Shown here: positions 17,163 to 28,426 of the stretch, one piece after another
How positions within the stretch are numbered: the stretch's first letter is position 1
Layout of the letters: every line of letters starts with the position of its first letter
DNA from: Gordonia jinhuaensis
GTDB lineage: Bacteria; Actinomycetota; Actinomycetes; Mycobacteriales; Mycobacteriaceae
Direction: 5' to 3'
Length of the DNA: 64,000 bases
NCBI RefSeq assembly: GCF_014639795.1
Contig: NZ_BMGC01000003.1
Location: forward strand, 124,001-188,000
Made by a program: the position numbers and the translations under genes
The notes under the pieces: model-generated
Seen by the model: the letters and a program-made list of their open reading frames with translations, nothing else
Told to the model about the DNA's origin: nothing
Database searches by the model: none

Positions 17163-17830
17163 TCAGTGATGGGCATGAACCCACGGGCGCTGGTCACCGC
17201 ACTCGATGCAGCCTTTGTCGCGGAGCAGCAATGCTTTTCGTTGGTGCTCGGAGAACAATCGCTGCCGGCGGCCGAGTGCGAGCGGCACACCGCTGCCGTC
17301 GAGGCCGGCGAGCTGGATGACCGCGTCACATGCCAGCCGTTCGGCCACCCGTGCGCCGGTCACCACATCCAGATCTGCACGGATGAGAACTCTGCCGTGT
17401 TCGCTGCTGTTGTTCACGCGCAGGCAATTCAACGAGGTGTCTTCGTTGACCGGTATGCCACCGTGTGGTCCTGCGCTGTCACGTTCGTTGCTGATCGACA
17501 GGGCCGTGTCCCGGATCGTGAGACGTGCTCCAGCGACAGCCATCCCTCGCGAAAGTAATTCACGCTCTTGCTCAAGAGCGTCCACCGCGATGCCAGCTGG
17601 ACTACATGTGCGGCGACTGCCGGTGCCATGCCCAGGTTTGTCAACGCGGTGGTGAGTCGATCGCCGCGCTTCCGTGCCCATCGACGTTGCTCGGCCTCGC
17701 GTATGCATTCGACCATCACGAAGAATGCCGTGTTGATCACCGTGATGATCTCGCGCATCCGTGTCAGCAACTCCCCGTCTGAGGAGCTGCTGGTGGTCTC
17801 GGGATCGAGGACCGCATCGGGGCCATGACA
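17163..17830 (-). pseudogene. Degraded 13E12-family HNH endonuclease (DUF222/HNH)
   Basis: This is the relic of a 13E12-repeat protein. One frame (near 17770-17560) keeps a DUF222-like segment, MREIITVINTAFFV through LTTALTNLGMAPAVAAHVVQLASRW. A second frame downstream keeps GRVLIRADLDVVTGARVAERLACDAVIQLAGLDG and the start of the HNH domain, CIECGDQRPWVHAHH. A frameshift separates them, and the reading frame stops right after the first HNH histidines, so the catalytic site is incomplete. An intact family member is usually 350-500 residues; only about 220 codons remain. No clear start codon was found. The family is scattered and mobile in mycobacterial genomes. Confidence 0.75.
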
Positions 17831-17972
17831 ACAAGACTACTCGAACTTCAGTTCGATACAAGCCGGTGTGGCGAGTTCATCCGATCGAATGACAATGTCG
17901 CTCGCCAGGCCTCTTGTCGGCTCGGTATTGCCAGTGAACAAAGCTCCGTTCAATGACGAAATGCTCTGTCCG

Positions 17973-19292
17973 TCAGAATAATTCGCCGAGATAGAACTGC
18001 ATACCCTGGTCGTCGGCGCACAGTGCCATCAGCCCGTATGCCTGACGCTCCGGTTCGGTGATCACCCGGCCACCGGCTGCCCGCACCCGCGCGACGGCGT
18101 CGGCGATGTCGGGTGTGTTCCACATCGGAACGGCCGACTCGCCATCAGCGCCCCCCGCGACCCCGATCTGGGGGTGAGGTCCGTCGGCCTCCCAGCCGTC
18201 GGCCATGCGACCGGCGGCGAACCGCCACCCGAGCACTGAGCCGTAGAACGCGCGATAGCGCGCACTGTCGCGGGTGTGCATCGTCAGATACGACATGTCG
18301 CCGTCCGCGCGCGGGTACTGGTCAGGGCGAGGCTCCTCTGGCGACGCGACGTAGATCGCGAACTCCACCCCGGCGTCGTCGACCGCGTCGGCCGTCATCC
18401 GGCCGTTGTGCTCATAGGGGACGGCGGTGATCCGGCCGCCGGCGGATTCGATGCGCTCGCACGCGGAGTCGATGTCGTCGACGGCATAGCCGCAGAACAT
18501 CGTCGCCGGACCGGTCGTCTCGACGACCACGACCGGATGGTTCAGCGAGCTGACGTGCCGGCCGTCGGAGGCGAACTCCCAGCCGAGCACGGCGTGGAAG
18601 AAGGCTCGCGCCCGCGCGGCGTCGTGGGTGTTGACCGACAGGAAGCCGATGTCGCCGGGACGGAGGGGATCGTCGGTGCCGTGCGGGTCTGCGGGTGCCG
18701 GTCCGGTCAGCAACCAGCGATGCCCGAACGGGTCGACGATGGTCGCGGTGCGTGTGCCGTGGGCGTCGTAGGGCGCGCGGGTGAGTGTCGCGCCGCCCGC
18801 CTCCGCCCGACGTGCCGCCGCATCGGCGTCGTCGACCGACAGCATCAGACTCACCGATACCGCCCCGGGCGTGGGCGCGCGTAGTCCCATGTCCGGGAAT
18901 TCGGCGGCGAGGTAGATTGCTCCGCCCCCGATCTCGAGTTCGGCATGTCCGATCCGCCCGTCGGGCATGGTGATCGGCGCGCCGCGCAGGCGGGCACCGA
19001 GGTTCTCGACGTACCAGTCGAGTGCGGCGGCCACATCCCCGACCGTCAGGTAGGGCAGCGCTCCTGGACGTTCGACGGTCGTATCCGTGAGCGACCTGGT
19101 CAGTTCGGATGTGTTCATGTCCACTCCTGTCGGCAGTGTCAGCCCGCGGATCAGCCGCTCGCGCAGTGCGTCGGCGAATCGCGGGTCGGGCTCGAACGGT
19201 TGGCTCCAGTCCGGCATGTCGGCGGCGCGCAGGACACGCAGCGGATTGCCGGTGCCGTCCGGAAGCGGTGGGGGAGTGTCGTTGCCGCTCAT
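17973..19292 (-). CDS. Multi-domain VOC (glyoxalase/bleomycin-resistance fold) protein coupled to an ECF sigma factor
   Basis: This 439-residue protein has an N-terminal segment of about 60 residues (DMPDWSQPFEPDPRFADALRERLIRGLTLP) followed by about three VOC units: ALPYLTVGDVAAALDWYVENLGARL, DIGFLSVNTHDAARARAFFHAVLGWEF and DMSYLTMHTRDSARYRAFYGSVLGWRF. The ATG at 19292 follows a strong GGAAGGAGG site and overlaps the sigma-factor stop by four bases (ATGA). Its place after an ECF sigma gene is that of an anti-sigma factor or a regulated effector. VOC domains may bind a small ligand and sense it, but this is inference. Metal ligands are not clearly complete in each unit. Confidence 0.85.
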   Translation of the reverse strand: MSGNDTPPPLPDGTGNPLRVLRAADMPDWSQPFEPDPRFADALRERLIRGLTLPTGVDMNTSELTRSLTDTTVERPGALPYLTVGDVAAALDWYVENLGARLRGAPITMPDGRIGHAELEIGGGAIYLAAEFPDMGLRAPTPGAVSVSLMLSVDDADAAARRAEAGGATLTRAPYDAHGTRTATIVDPFGHRWLLTGPAPADPHGTDDPLRPGDIGFLSVNTHDAARARAFFHAVLGWEFASDGRHVSSLNHPVVVVETTGPATMFCGYAVDDIDSACERIESAGGRITAVPYEHNGRMTADAVDDAGVEFAIYVASPEEPRPDQYPRADGDMSYLTMHTRDSARYRAFYGSVLGWRFAAGRMADGWEADGPHPQIGVAGGADGESAVPMWNTPDIADAVARVRAAGGRVITEPERQAYGLMALCADDQGMQFYLGELF

Positions 19293-19804
19293 GCGTGACC
19301 TCCTTCCGCCGACGCGGTCTGCGGGTAGGTGTTGCGGAATTCGCGCTTCGCCCGTGTGAGCAGAGCCTCGGTGGCCCCGACGGTGCGGCCCGGCACATCC
19401 GCGCAGTCGGCGACGGTCAGATCGTCGACGTAGCGCAGCGTCAGTGCCGCGCGGTTGACCGGCGTCAGCCGCGCCAACGTCGCGTGGGCGAGCATCCTGT
19501 CCAGGTGCGCGTCCCAGTCGTCGTCGGCCGCCTCGGGCAATTCGGATACCGGCTCGGGGGTGCGTTGCACACGCCGCCAGTGGTCGGCGAGCTTGTGTCG
19601 TGCGATGCCGATCAGCCAGGGCGTGGTCGGCACCACCGAGGTGTCGCGGCGGACTCCGTCCATCGCCGCGAGGAAGACCTCGGACGTCACGTCCTCGGCC
19701 ACGCGACGATCGACGCACCTGCGGAAGACGTATCCGTACACCGCGGGCAGCGCTTCGTCGTAGACCTCCAGGAGGGCCCGGGGGCCGGTGTGTCCTGCGC
19801 TCAC
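19289..19804 (-). CDS. ECF-type RNA polymerase sigma factor
   Basis: This small group 4 sigma factor is 171 residues long. Region 2 is LLEVYDEALPAVYGYVFRRCVDRRVAEDVTSEVFLAAM with the WLIGIARHKLADHWRR helix. Region 4 is LARLTPVNRAALTLRYVDDLTVADCADVPGRTVGATEALLTRAKREFR. The GTG at 19804 is chosen because it gives the usual ECF length; the frame stays open upstream to 20071. The stop overlaps the VOC-protein start, so the two are made together. No classical zinc-binding anti-sigma gene is next to it, which makes the VOC partner notable. Autoregulation from 19805-20070 is likely but no matching promoter is obvious. Confidence 0.9.
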   Translation of the reverse strand: MSAGHTGPRALLEVYDEALPAVYGYVFRRCVDRRVAEDVTSEVFLAAMDGVRRDTSVVPTTPWLIGIARHKLADHWRRVQRTPEPVSELPEAADDDWDAHLDRMLAHATLARLTPVNRAALTLRYVDDLTVADCADVPGRTVGATEALLTRAKREFRNTYPQTASAEGGHA

Positions 19805-19842
19805 ACACTCATCATCGTTTCGGACGCCCGGAATCCGACGGC

Positions 19843-19859
19843 AGATCTCCGCGAGATCT
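19843..19859. promoter_or_regulatory. Perfect 17-base dyad upstream of the ECF sigma gene
   Basis: AGATCTC-CGC-GAGATCT lies 39 bases upstream of the sigma-factor GTG. It could be an operator or an mRNA hairpin. The rest of the 379-base divergent gap to clpC (19805-20183) holds a possible clpC promoter and leader hairpin but no gene I can support. Confidence 0.4.
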
Positions 19860-20072
19860 CTGCGCGTCGGTTCTGCGCCCGTCGTTGCCGCCGGTGTCGG
19901 ATGTTCGGCTGAATCATGCCGGTCATCTCGGTATACAGCCCGCATGGAGCCGAAATCGCCCGCCTCGTTCGCTGTGGGCGTACTCGGTGCGGAAACATCC
20001 GCCCCACCTGCGCGTTGTGTAAGGGACTCCGTCGGCGAAGCGCCCGATTGCGCACATCTGTGGTGGCGCATC

Positions 20073-20103
20073 TTGAGTGTCGCCGATGACAGCCCACTAG
20101 AGT
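20073..20103 (+). promoter_or_regulatory. Possible clpC promoter
   Basis: TTGAGT (20073-20078) and TAGAGT (20098-20103) are separated by 19 bases, slightly long for the housekeeping sigma factor. The spacer contains TGTC-N6-GACA. An AGGTGA/TCACCT inverted repeat (20123-20128 and 20141-20146) lies in the leader before the AGAGGAGA ribosome site. Confidence 0.35.
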
Positions 20104-20183
20104 GTGGGTAAGGCTGCTGCGTAGGTGATCTGTATCCATTTCACCTCACGGCAGTGGAGCGGTAAACGTCCCAGAGGAGAACA

Positions 20184-22721
<2,538 letters not shown>

Positions 22722-22758
22722 GTCCGAGTCGGCGATCACCCCGCTGAGGTTCTCTAGA

Positions 22759-22798
22759 CACAAGGGCCGCAACCGTTTTCACGGTTGCGGCCCTTGTG
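22759..22798. terminator. Intrinsic terminator after clpC
   Basis: CACAAGGGCCGCAACCG (22759-22775) pairs perfectly with 22782-22798 around a 6-base loop. It lies between clpC and the next plus-strand gene. Confidence 0.88.
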
Positions 22799-22826
22799 CG
22801 CTGTGCGCCCGGGTAGCGTCGCGAGG

Positions 22827-23672
22827 ATGACCGCCATTGCCGAGACCACCGACACCGCACCGGTGGTGTGCCACCGTGACAACGAGATCGCCGTCATCAC
22901 GCTCAATCGCCCGCAGCGTCTCAACGCCTTCACCGCCGAGATGGGCTCGGCCATCCGTGCCGCACTCGACGACACCGACGCCGACGATTCGGTGCGAGCG
23001 GTGGTCATCACCGGGTCGGGCCGCGCCTTCTGTGCGGGTGCCGATCTCAGCGGCGGGTCGAGCACCTTCGAACTGCGCACCGGTGCCCCCGGTGAGGTGC
23101 CGCGCGACGGCGGCGGGATGGTGTCGTTGCGGATCTTCGAATCGCTCAAACCCGTGGTGGTCGCGGTCAACGGACCCTCGGCCGGCGTGGGTGTCACCAT
23201 GACCTTGCCCGCCGACCTGCGGATCGCCTCCGACGACGCACGGTTCGGGTTCGTGTTCGTCCGCCGCGGCATCGTTCCCGAGGCGTGCTCGAGCTGGTTT
23301 CTGCCGCGACTGGTCGGGCTGCCGACGGCGTTGCGCTGGACGATGGGCGGTCAGATGGTCAGCGCCGCAGAGGCGTTCGAACACGGTTTGGTGCAGAAGG
23401 TGGTCCCCAAGGATCAGGTGCTGGCCGAGGCGATCGCCGCCGCACGGGAACTCACCGATGGCACGGCACCGGTCTCGGTGGCGCTGACGCGACAGTTGAT
23501 GTGGCGTATGGGGGGTGCCGACAGCCCGTATGCGGCGCACGCCGCCGATTCGAAGGGGATCTTCTATCGCGGCACGATGGACGACGCCGCCGAGGGCGTG
23601 ACGTCGTTCTTGGAGAAGAGGGATCCCGAATTCACCGACAGCGTCTCGACGGATCTTCCGCGCATCTTCTGA
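22827..23672 (+). CDS. Enoyl-CoA hydratase/isomerase-family protein
   Basis: This 281-residue crotonase-fold protein has the CoA and oxyanion elements FCAGADLSGG and KPVVVAVNGPSAGVGVTMTLPADLRIAS. The third element, RRGIVPEACSSWFLPRLVG, keeps the catalytic-type Glu of hydratases. It likely acts in beta-oxidation of fatty acids or another acyl-CoA route. TAGCGT ends 7 bases before the ATG, which points to a leaderless mRNA separate from clpC. It converges on an MFS gene 21 bases away. The exact substrate cannot be named. Confidence 0.9.
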   Translation: MTAIAETTDTAPVVCHRDNEIAVITLNRPQRLNAFTAEMGSAIRAALDDTDADDSVRAVVITGSGRAFCAGADLSGGSSTFELRTGAPGEVPRDGGGMVSLRIFESLKPVVVAVNGPSAGVGVTMTLPADLRIASDDARFGFVFVRRGIVPEACSSWFLPRLVGLPTALRWTMGGQMVSAAEAFEHGLVQKVVPKDQVLAEAIAAARELTDGTAPVSVALTRQLMWRMGGADSPYAAHAADSKGIFYRGTMDDAAEGVTSFLEKRDPEFTDSVSTDLPRIF

Positions 23673-23693
23673 TCGACGGGTCGATGCCGCCGG

Positions 23694-25049
23694 TCATGCG
23701 GTTGATCCGCTCCCGGCGCTTCGGCCCGCCCGCATGACACCCGCCCCGATCGCCACGGCGGCAAGGCATGCCGCAGTGCCGACCCACAGGCCTGCCCGCG
23801 GTGTGGAGGCCTCGCTGATGGCGCCGACGATCGGACCGCCGATCGGGGTGGTGCCCATGAATGCCACCGACCACATCGACATCACCCGGCCGCGCATCTG
23901 CGGCGACGAGTTCAGTTGCAGCGTCGCATTTCCGGTCGACATGAACGTGACGCTGAGCCAGCCGACGAAGAACAGTGCGATGATCGCGACGGCCAGCGAG
24001 GGTGCTGCTGCGGTGATCGCGATGGTGATGCCGAAGCCGAGCGCAGCCAGCGTGAGCGGTCGGAGTCCGGTGGACCCGCGGGCGGCGACGATGAGGCCAC
24101 CGACCACCGCTCCGACGCCCATCGCCGAGGTCATGAATCCGTATGCGGTGGATCCGCCGTCGAAGGACTCCTTGGCCGCGGCCGGCAGCGACACCTGGAA
24201 TTCGTAGGCCAGCGTGCCGACGAGTCCCATCATCACCAGTGGCGCCCACAGCACCGGTCGGCGCGACACGTAGACGAGTCCCTCGCGCAGTTGGCCTTTC
24301 GCACGAGCCACGGGCTTCTCGTAGATGATCTGCGCGGAGTTCATCGCGACCAATGAGACCACCACCGCCACGAAGCTCGCCGCGTTGATCGCAAAACACC
24401 AGCCTGCCCCGACGGCGGCGAGGAGAACGCCTGCCACCGCGGGACCGATGGCCCGGGCGGCGTTGACCATCACGGAGTTCAGCGTCACCGCGTTGCGGAT
24501 GAGGGATTCGCCGACGATCTGATGGATGAACGCCTGGCGCGACGGGTTCTCGAAGGCGTTGTTGATGCCCAGCGCCACCGCGAGGATCGCGATCTGCCAC
24601 ACCGCGATCACTCCCGACAAGGTCAGTGCAGCCAAGATCGCGGCGAGCACACCCATGATCGACTGCAGGGCGATCATCAGCGTGCGGCGATCGACGCGGT
24701 CGGCGACCACGCCCGCATACGGTCCGAGAACCAGCACCGGGACGGTCTGCAGTGCGACGACCACGCCGAGCATGGTCGCCGAATTGCTGAGGGTGAGCAC
24801 CAGCCACGACTGTGCTGTGGCCTGCATCCAGGTGCCGATCAGCGAGATGGCCTGCCCGCCGAAGTAGAGCCGGTAGTTGGGGACCGCCAACGAGGCGAAC
24901 ACCGCGGCGATGCGCGTGGTGGGTCGTTTACCCGGCGGTGCGGGCACCGTCTCTGCGGCGACCTCGTCGGGAAGCGCGTCCGCGCTCTGCGGCTTGTCGT
25001 CGTCTGCGGTGTCACCGGCGGCGACATGGTGCGCGTTGTTGTCGGCCAT
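23694..25049 (-). CDS. MFS transporter of the EntS/MefA-like type
   Basis: This 451-residue major facilitator has about 12 predicted helices after a hydrophilic N-terminal tail of about 45 residues. Motifs such as YRLYFGGQAISLIGTWMQATAQSWLVL and GPYAGVVADRVDRRTLMIALQ place it in the MFS_3 group with enterobactin exporters and macrolide efflux pumps. The ATG at 25049 is chosen; the open frame to 25226 would add sequence with no membrane or domain character. It is a single gene between convergent echA-like and divergent adh genes. The cargo is unknown. Confidence 0.88.
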   Translation of the reverse strand: MADNNAHHVAAGDTADDDKPQSADALPDEVAAETVPAPPGKRPTTRIAAVFASLAVPNYRLYFGGQAISLIGTWMQATAQSWLVLTLSNSATMLGVVVALQTVPVLVLGPYAGVVADRVDRRTLMIALQSIMGVLAAILAALTLSGVIAVWQIAILAVALGINNAFENPSRQAFIHQIVGESLIRNAVTLNSVMVNAARAIGPAVAGVLLAAVGAGWCFAINAASFVAVVVSLVAMNSAQIIYEKPVARAKGQLREGLVYVSRRPVLWAPLVMMGLVGTLAYEFQVSLPAAAKESFDGGSTAYGFMTSAMGVGAVVGGLIVAARGSTGLRPLTLAALGFGITIAITAAAPSLAVAIIALFFVGWLSVTFMSTGNATLQLNSSPQMRGRVMSMWSVAFMGTTPIGGPIVGAISEASTPRAGLWVGTAACLAAVAIGAGVMRAGRSAGSGSTA

Positions 25050-25225
25050 CGAGCCGAATAGTAGGACCCCAGCCTGGGAGTCGGCCGTCACCGCTGCTTG
25101 CCATGGCCAAAGCAGGAGTGTCGCAGGTCTCTTTCGTCCATAATCATGAGGGGCATCACGTGACCGGGATGTCCCTGGAACGGCGGGTGTGCCTGCCGAG
25201 TCCCATCCCAGAGGAGAGGCAGTCA

Positions 25226-26338
25226 ATGAAGACCCGCGCAGCAGTCATATTCGAACCCGGAACCCCGTGGCAGGTCGAGGAGCTCGAACTCGACGACCCC
25301 CAGTACGGCGAGGTGAAGGTCGAACTGGCAGCCTCTGGCATGTGCCACTCCGACGAGCATGTCCGCGACGGCAGCATGCCCTCGGGCACCTACCCGTTCA
25401 TCGGTGGGCATGAGGGTGCGGGCATCGTCACCCAGATCGGGCCCGGTGTGAAGACCGTGGAGGTGGGCGATCACGTGTGTCTGGGCTTCATCCCGGCCTG
25501 CGGTCGCTGTCCGTCATGTGCCCGCGGCAAGTCATCGATCTGCGATCTCGGTGCGAATCTGCTGACCGGTCTGCAGATCTCCGACGGCACCGCGCGCCAC
25601 CACGTGAACGGTCAGGACGCCGGGATCATGTGTCTGCTGGGAACCTTCGCCCCGGTCACCGTGGTCAACGAGGCATCGTGTGTGAAGATCACCAACGACA
25701 TCCCGCTGGAGAAGGCCGCGCTGGTGGGCTGCGGCGTGACCACCGGGTGGGGCTCGTCGGCGTATGCCGCCGGAGTCGAAGCCGGCGAGACCGTCGTGGT
25801 CCTCGGGATGGGTGGTGTGGGCTGTGGTGCGGTGCAGGGCGCTGCACTGGCCGGTGCCCGCCACGTCGTGCTCGTGGATCCGTCGCCGTTCAAACGTGAT
25901 CAGGCCAAGATCTTCGGCGCCACCCACACCGCGGCCAGTATCGACGAGGCACTGCCGCTGCTCAACGAGCTGACCTGGGGAACGATGGCCGACAAGGTCA
26001 TCATCACGGTGGCGGTGGCCGACGGTGCTCTCATCGCGCCGGCGATGAGTCTGGTGGGCAAGGGCGGGACATGCGTGCAGGTGTCGGTGGGCGATCCCCG
26101 CGACAACGACGTGGCGATGAACCTCTTCGACCTCACCTCGATGCGCAAGACGCTCACCGGATCCTGGTTCGGCAACGCCAACATCCGCTACGACATCCCG
26201 CATCTGCTGCGTCTCTACATGGAGGGCCAGCTCAAGCTCGACGAGATGATCACCCACGAGTACACCCTCGACCAGATCAACGACGGCTACGAGGCGATGC
26301 GCCGAGCCGAGAATGTGCGCGGGTTGAGCCGGTACTGA
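25226..26338 (+). CDS. NDMA-dependent zinc alcohol dehydrogenase
   Basis: This 370-residue medium-chain alcohol dehydrogenase belongs to the actinobacterial group with tightly bound NAD(H), often assayed with N,N-dimethyl-4-nitrosoaniline. The start KTRAAVIFEPGTPWQVEELELD is typical of this group. Zinc-site residues are in SGMCHSDEH and GGHEGAG, and the structural-zinc cysteines are in CGRCPSCARGKSSIC. VVLGMGGVGCGAVQGAALAGA is the nucleotide-binding loop. The ATG follows GAGGAGAGG. It oxidises alcohols or aldehydes; whether it uses mycothiol adducts is not shown by sequence. Confidence 0.9.
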   Translation: MKTRAAVIFEPGTPWQVEELELDDPQYGEVKVELAASGMCHSDEHVRDGSMPSGTYPFIGGHEGAGIVTQIGPGVKTVEVGDHVCLGFIPACGRCPSCARGKSSICDLGANLLTGLQISDGTARHHVNGQDAGIMCLLGTFAPVTVVNEASCVKITNDIPLEKAALVGCGVTTGWGSSAYAAGVEAGETVVVLGMGGVGCGAVQGAALAGARHVVLVDPSPFKRDQAKIFGATHTAASIDEALPLLNELTWGTMADKVIITVAVADGALIAPAMSLVGKGGTCVQVSVGDPRDNDVAMNLFDLTSMRKTLTGSWFGNANIRYDIPHLLRLYMEGQLKLDEMITHEYTLDQINDGYEAMRRAENVRGLSRY

Positions 26339-26358
26339 GTCGACCGCCGGTCGGTCGC

Positions 26359-26431
26359 GGCAAAAATCGTCCCCCTGAGCCGAAGCGAGGGCATGTTGCC
26401 CTTGGCGGCGCTGCGGGGGACGATTTTTGCC
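26359..26431. terminator. Two-storey hairpin between convergent adh and MFS genes
   Basis: An exact 17-base stem (GGCAAAAATCGTCCCCC at 26359-26375 against 26415-26431) encloses a 39-base insert that holds a second perfect hairpin, AGGGCA-TGT-TGCCCT at 26388-26402. The outer stem ends in an A-run and a T-run, so it can terminate transcription from both sides. Its size and inner hairpin are more than a simple terminator needs. Confidence 0.75.
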
Positions 26432-26432
26432 A

Positions 26433-28187
26433 TCACCGGTCGCTGTCGGAACCCACCGCACCAGGGGAGTCGGGCTCAGCAGAATCGGCGCCGGGGGCGT
26501 CTGGATCCTCGATCTGAGATCCGGCGGCAGCACCTGCGCCGGCATCGTCTTCGCCGGCATCGTCTCCACCGGCCGGGCGCCGTGAGGCGTCCACGCGGTC
26601 GGGGGTGAGGACCGCCAACACTGCACCCGAGAAGATCACGATCGAGCCGAGGGTGATGCACGCCTGGTTCATCGGTTCGATGAAGGCGTTCTGGGCGCTG
26701 ACAAAGATCTCGTGCCCGAGCGGGCCGGGCAATCGCGCGCTGATCTGATGTGCCACCTGAACGGCTTCGGCGAATGACCGGTGAATGTGCTCGCCGACCC
26801 CGGGGATCAGCGATTCGATCTGCGATGCGGCGTCCTGATTACCCGCGGCCGCGGCGGCCTGTGCCTGCCGGTGCAACCCCTGCTCGGCGAGGTCGGTGGT
26901 GGCATGTGCACGGCTGGTGTAGCCGGCGGCCACGATCGAGCCCGCGATCGCGATACCCACTGCCGCCCCGAGCTCGCGCGCAGTGTCGTTGACCGCCGAA
27001 CCGACACCGTGGCTGCGTTCGGGGGTGTTGACCATGATTGCGGTTGTCGACGGCGCAGCCGCGATACCGATGCCGATGGCCACCACCACGAGGATCCCCA
27101 TCAACGGCCAGTACGTGGTGTAGTCGACGGTCCCGATGAGCACGAGCCCGAGCCCCATCAGGAAGGCGCCGAGAGCCAGCGCGGTGCGCAGACTGAACCG
27201 CACGGCAAACCAGTTGGACAGCAGTGAGAACACCATCACCGTCGCGACCATCGGTACCAGGGCGAACGCCGACTTGAGTGCCGAGTACCCGAAGACCAGC
27301 TGCAGATCCTGCAGTAGCACGTAGAAGCCGCCGAACGAGGCGAGAAATGACAACAGCACCGACAATGCGCCGGCGGAGAACGCGCGGTTGCCGAAGAGCC
27401 GGACGTCGAGCAACGGGTCGGTGACGCGGAGTTCGATGAGGACGAACAGGGCGCCGAGCACCACGCCGAGTACGAGCATCACGATCACCAGCGGGTTGTT
27501 CCACCCGCGATGTGGTGCCTCGACGAGTCCGTAGACGAACAGTGCCACCGCCACCGGCACTGTGATCGAACCGAGCAGATCGAAACGCTTGGGATGCGGG
27601 TCTTTCGAACTGCCGATGGTGAACGACAGCAGTGCGATGACCGCGGCCGTGACGCTGAAGGTGATGAAAATCGAGTGCCAGGCGAAGAATTCGAGCAGGA
27701 GTCCGGTGATGAAGAATCCTATGATCGCACCCGCACCGGCCACTCCCGACCAGATCGCCACGGCCAGTGGACGTTTCGACGTCGGAACACCGGATGAGGT
27801 GAGCGACAGGGTGGCCGGCATGATGAACGCGGCTGCCGCGCCGGCCAGACAACGGGTGACGATGATCAGATTCGGATCGGTGATCCACACCGGAAGGACC
27901 GAGGCCACCGCGAACACGATCAGACCGGCGATCAGGATCCCGCGACGACCGAAGCGATCACCGATCGCGCCGGCGGGCAGCAGCAGTGCTGCAAGTGTGA
28001 GCGTGTATCCGTCGATCAGCCATGTCATCTGGTTGGAGGTGGCGCCGATCTCGGGCGCGATCTCGGGCAGCGCGGTGTTCAGTGCCGCCATCGAGGCCAC
28101 CACGAGCGCCAGAGCAAGGCATACGACGGTGATGAGCCACGCCGTCTGCCACCGGGTCTGTGAGCTCACGTTCGTCTGGGCTCCCAC
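26433..28187 (-). CDS. DHA2-type MFS drug exporter
   Basis: This 584-residue membrane protein has about 14 helices, starting with WLITVVCLALALVVASMAALNTALPEIAPEIGAT and TWLIDGYTLTLAALLLPAGAIGDRFGRRG, the family's first two motifs. GVGSAVNDTARELGAAVGIAIAGSI is the late motif of EmrB/QacA relatives. A long cytoplasmic C-tail rich in Asp, Ala and Gly follows the last helix. It is probably a proton-driven exporter of toxic compounds. It shares little beyond fold with the exporter at 7221-8768 and has no regulator gene beside it. Confidence 0.9.
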   Translation of the reverse strand: MGAQTNVSSQTRWQTAWLITVVCLALALVVASMAALNTALPEIAPEIGATSNQMTWLIDGYTLTLAALLLPAGAIGDRFGRRGILIAGLIVFAVASVLPVWITDPNLIIVTRCLAGAAAAFIMPATLSLTSSGVPTSKRPLAVAIWSGVAGAGAIIGFFITGLLLEFFAWHSIFITFSVTAAVIALLSFTIGSSKDPHPKRFDLLGSITVPVAVALFVYGLVEAPHRGWNNPLVIVMLVLGVVLGALFVLIELRVTDPLLDVRLFGNRAFSAGALSVLLSFLASFGGFYVLLQDLQLVFGYSALKSAFALVPMVATVMVFSLLSNWFAVRFSLRTALALGAFLMGLGLVLIGTVDYTTYWPLMGILVVVAIGIGIAAAPSTTAIMVNTPERSHGVGSAVNDTARELGAAVGIAIAGSIVAAGYTSRAHATTDLAEQGLHRQAQAAAAAGNQDAASQIESLIPGVGEHIHRSFAEAVQVAHQISARLPGPLGHEIFVSAQNAFIEPMNQACITLGSIVIFSGAVLAVLTPDRVDASRRPAGGDDAGEDDAGAGAAAGSQIEDPDAPGADSAEPDSPGAVGSDSDR

Positions 28188-28299
28188 GGTTCAACGCTAT
28201 CGCGGTCGGGGTGTTGCGCAATCGTTATGCCGACATGCACAGAGAGTTCAGCGTATCAACTGTCACTTGTGTCACATTTGCCACGCATGACAACGATGG

Positions 28300-28400
28300 T
28301 CTGCCTCGCCCCGACAGGGGTTCGAACCACGGCGACCGGCCGCGTCTTCACCTGCGGTCGGGGGCGATTCGGTGTCATGAGCTTGCCGAGCAGAGGCAGA
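28300..28400 (+). ncRNA. Possible structured leader RNA ahead of a small membrane protein
   Basis: About 100 bases fold on paper into nested stems. An outer stem TCTGCCTC (28300-28307) pairs with GAGGCAGA (28393-28400). An inner stem GCCCCGAC (28308-28315) pairs with GTCGGGGGC (28357-28365, one bulge). The self-complementary GGTTCGAACC (28319-28328) lies inside. The 52-codon gene starts 27 bases later. This could be a riboswitch-like leader or chance pairing in GC-rich DNA, and no known RNA family is recognised. Confidence 0.35.
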
Positions 28401-28426
28401 TGACGACCACAAGGAAGTGAGTCGAG

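Noticed and set aside
17060..17870. Insertion sequence or prophage at the HNH relic
   Set aside because: No transposase, terminal inverted repeats, target duplication or integrase could be found at its borders.
28307..28366. tRNA gene suggested by GGTTCGAACC
   Set aside because: The bases around it do not form a T-stem, and no acceptor, D or anticodon arms can be placed.
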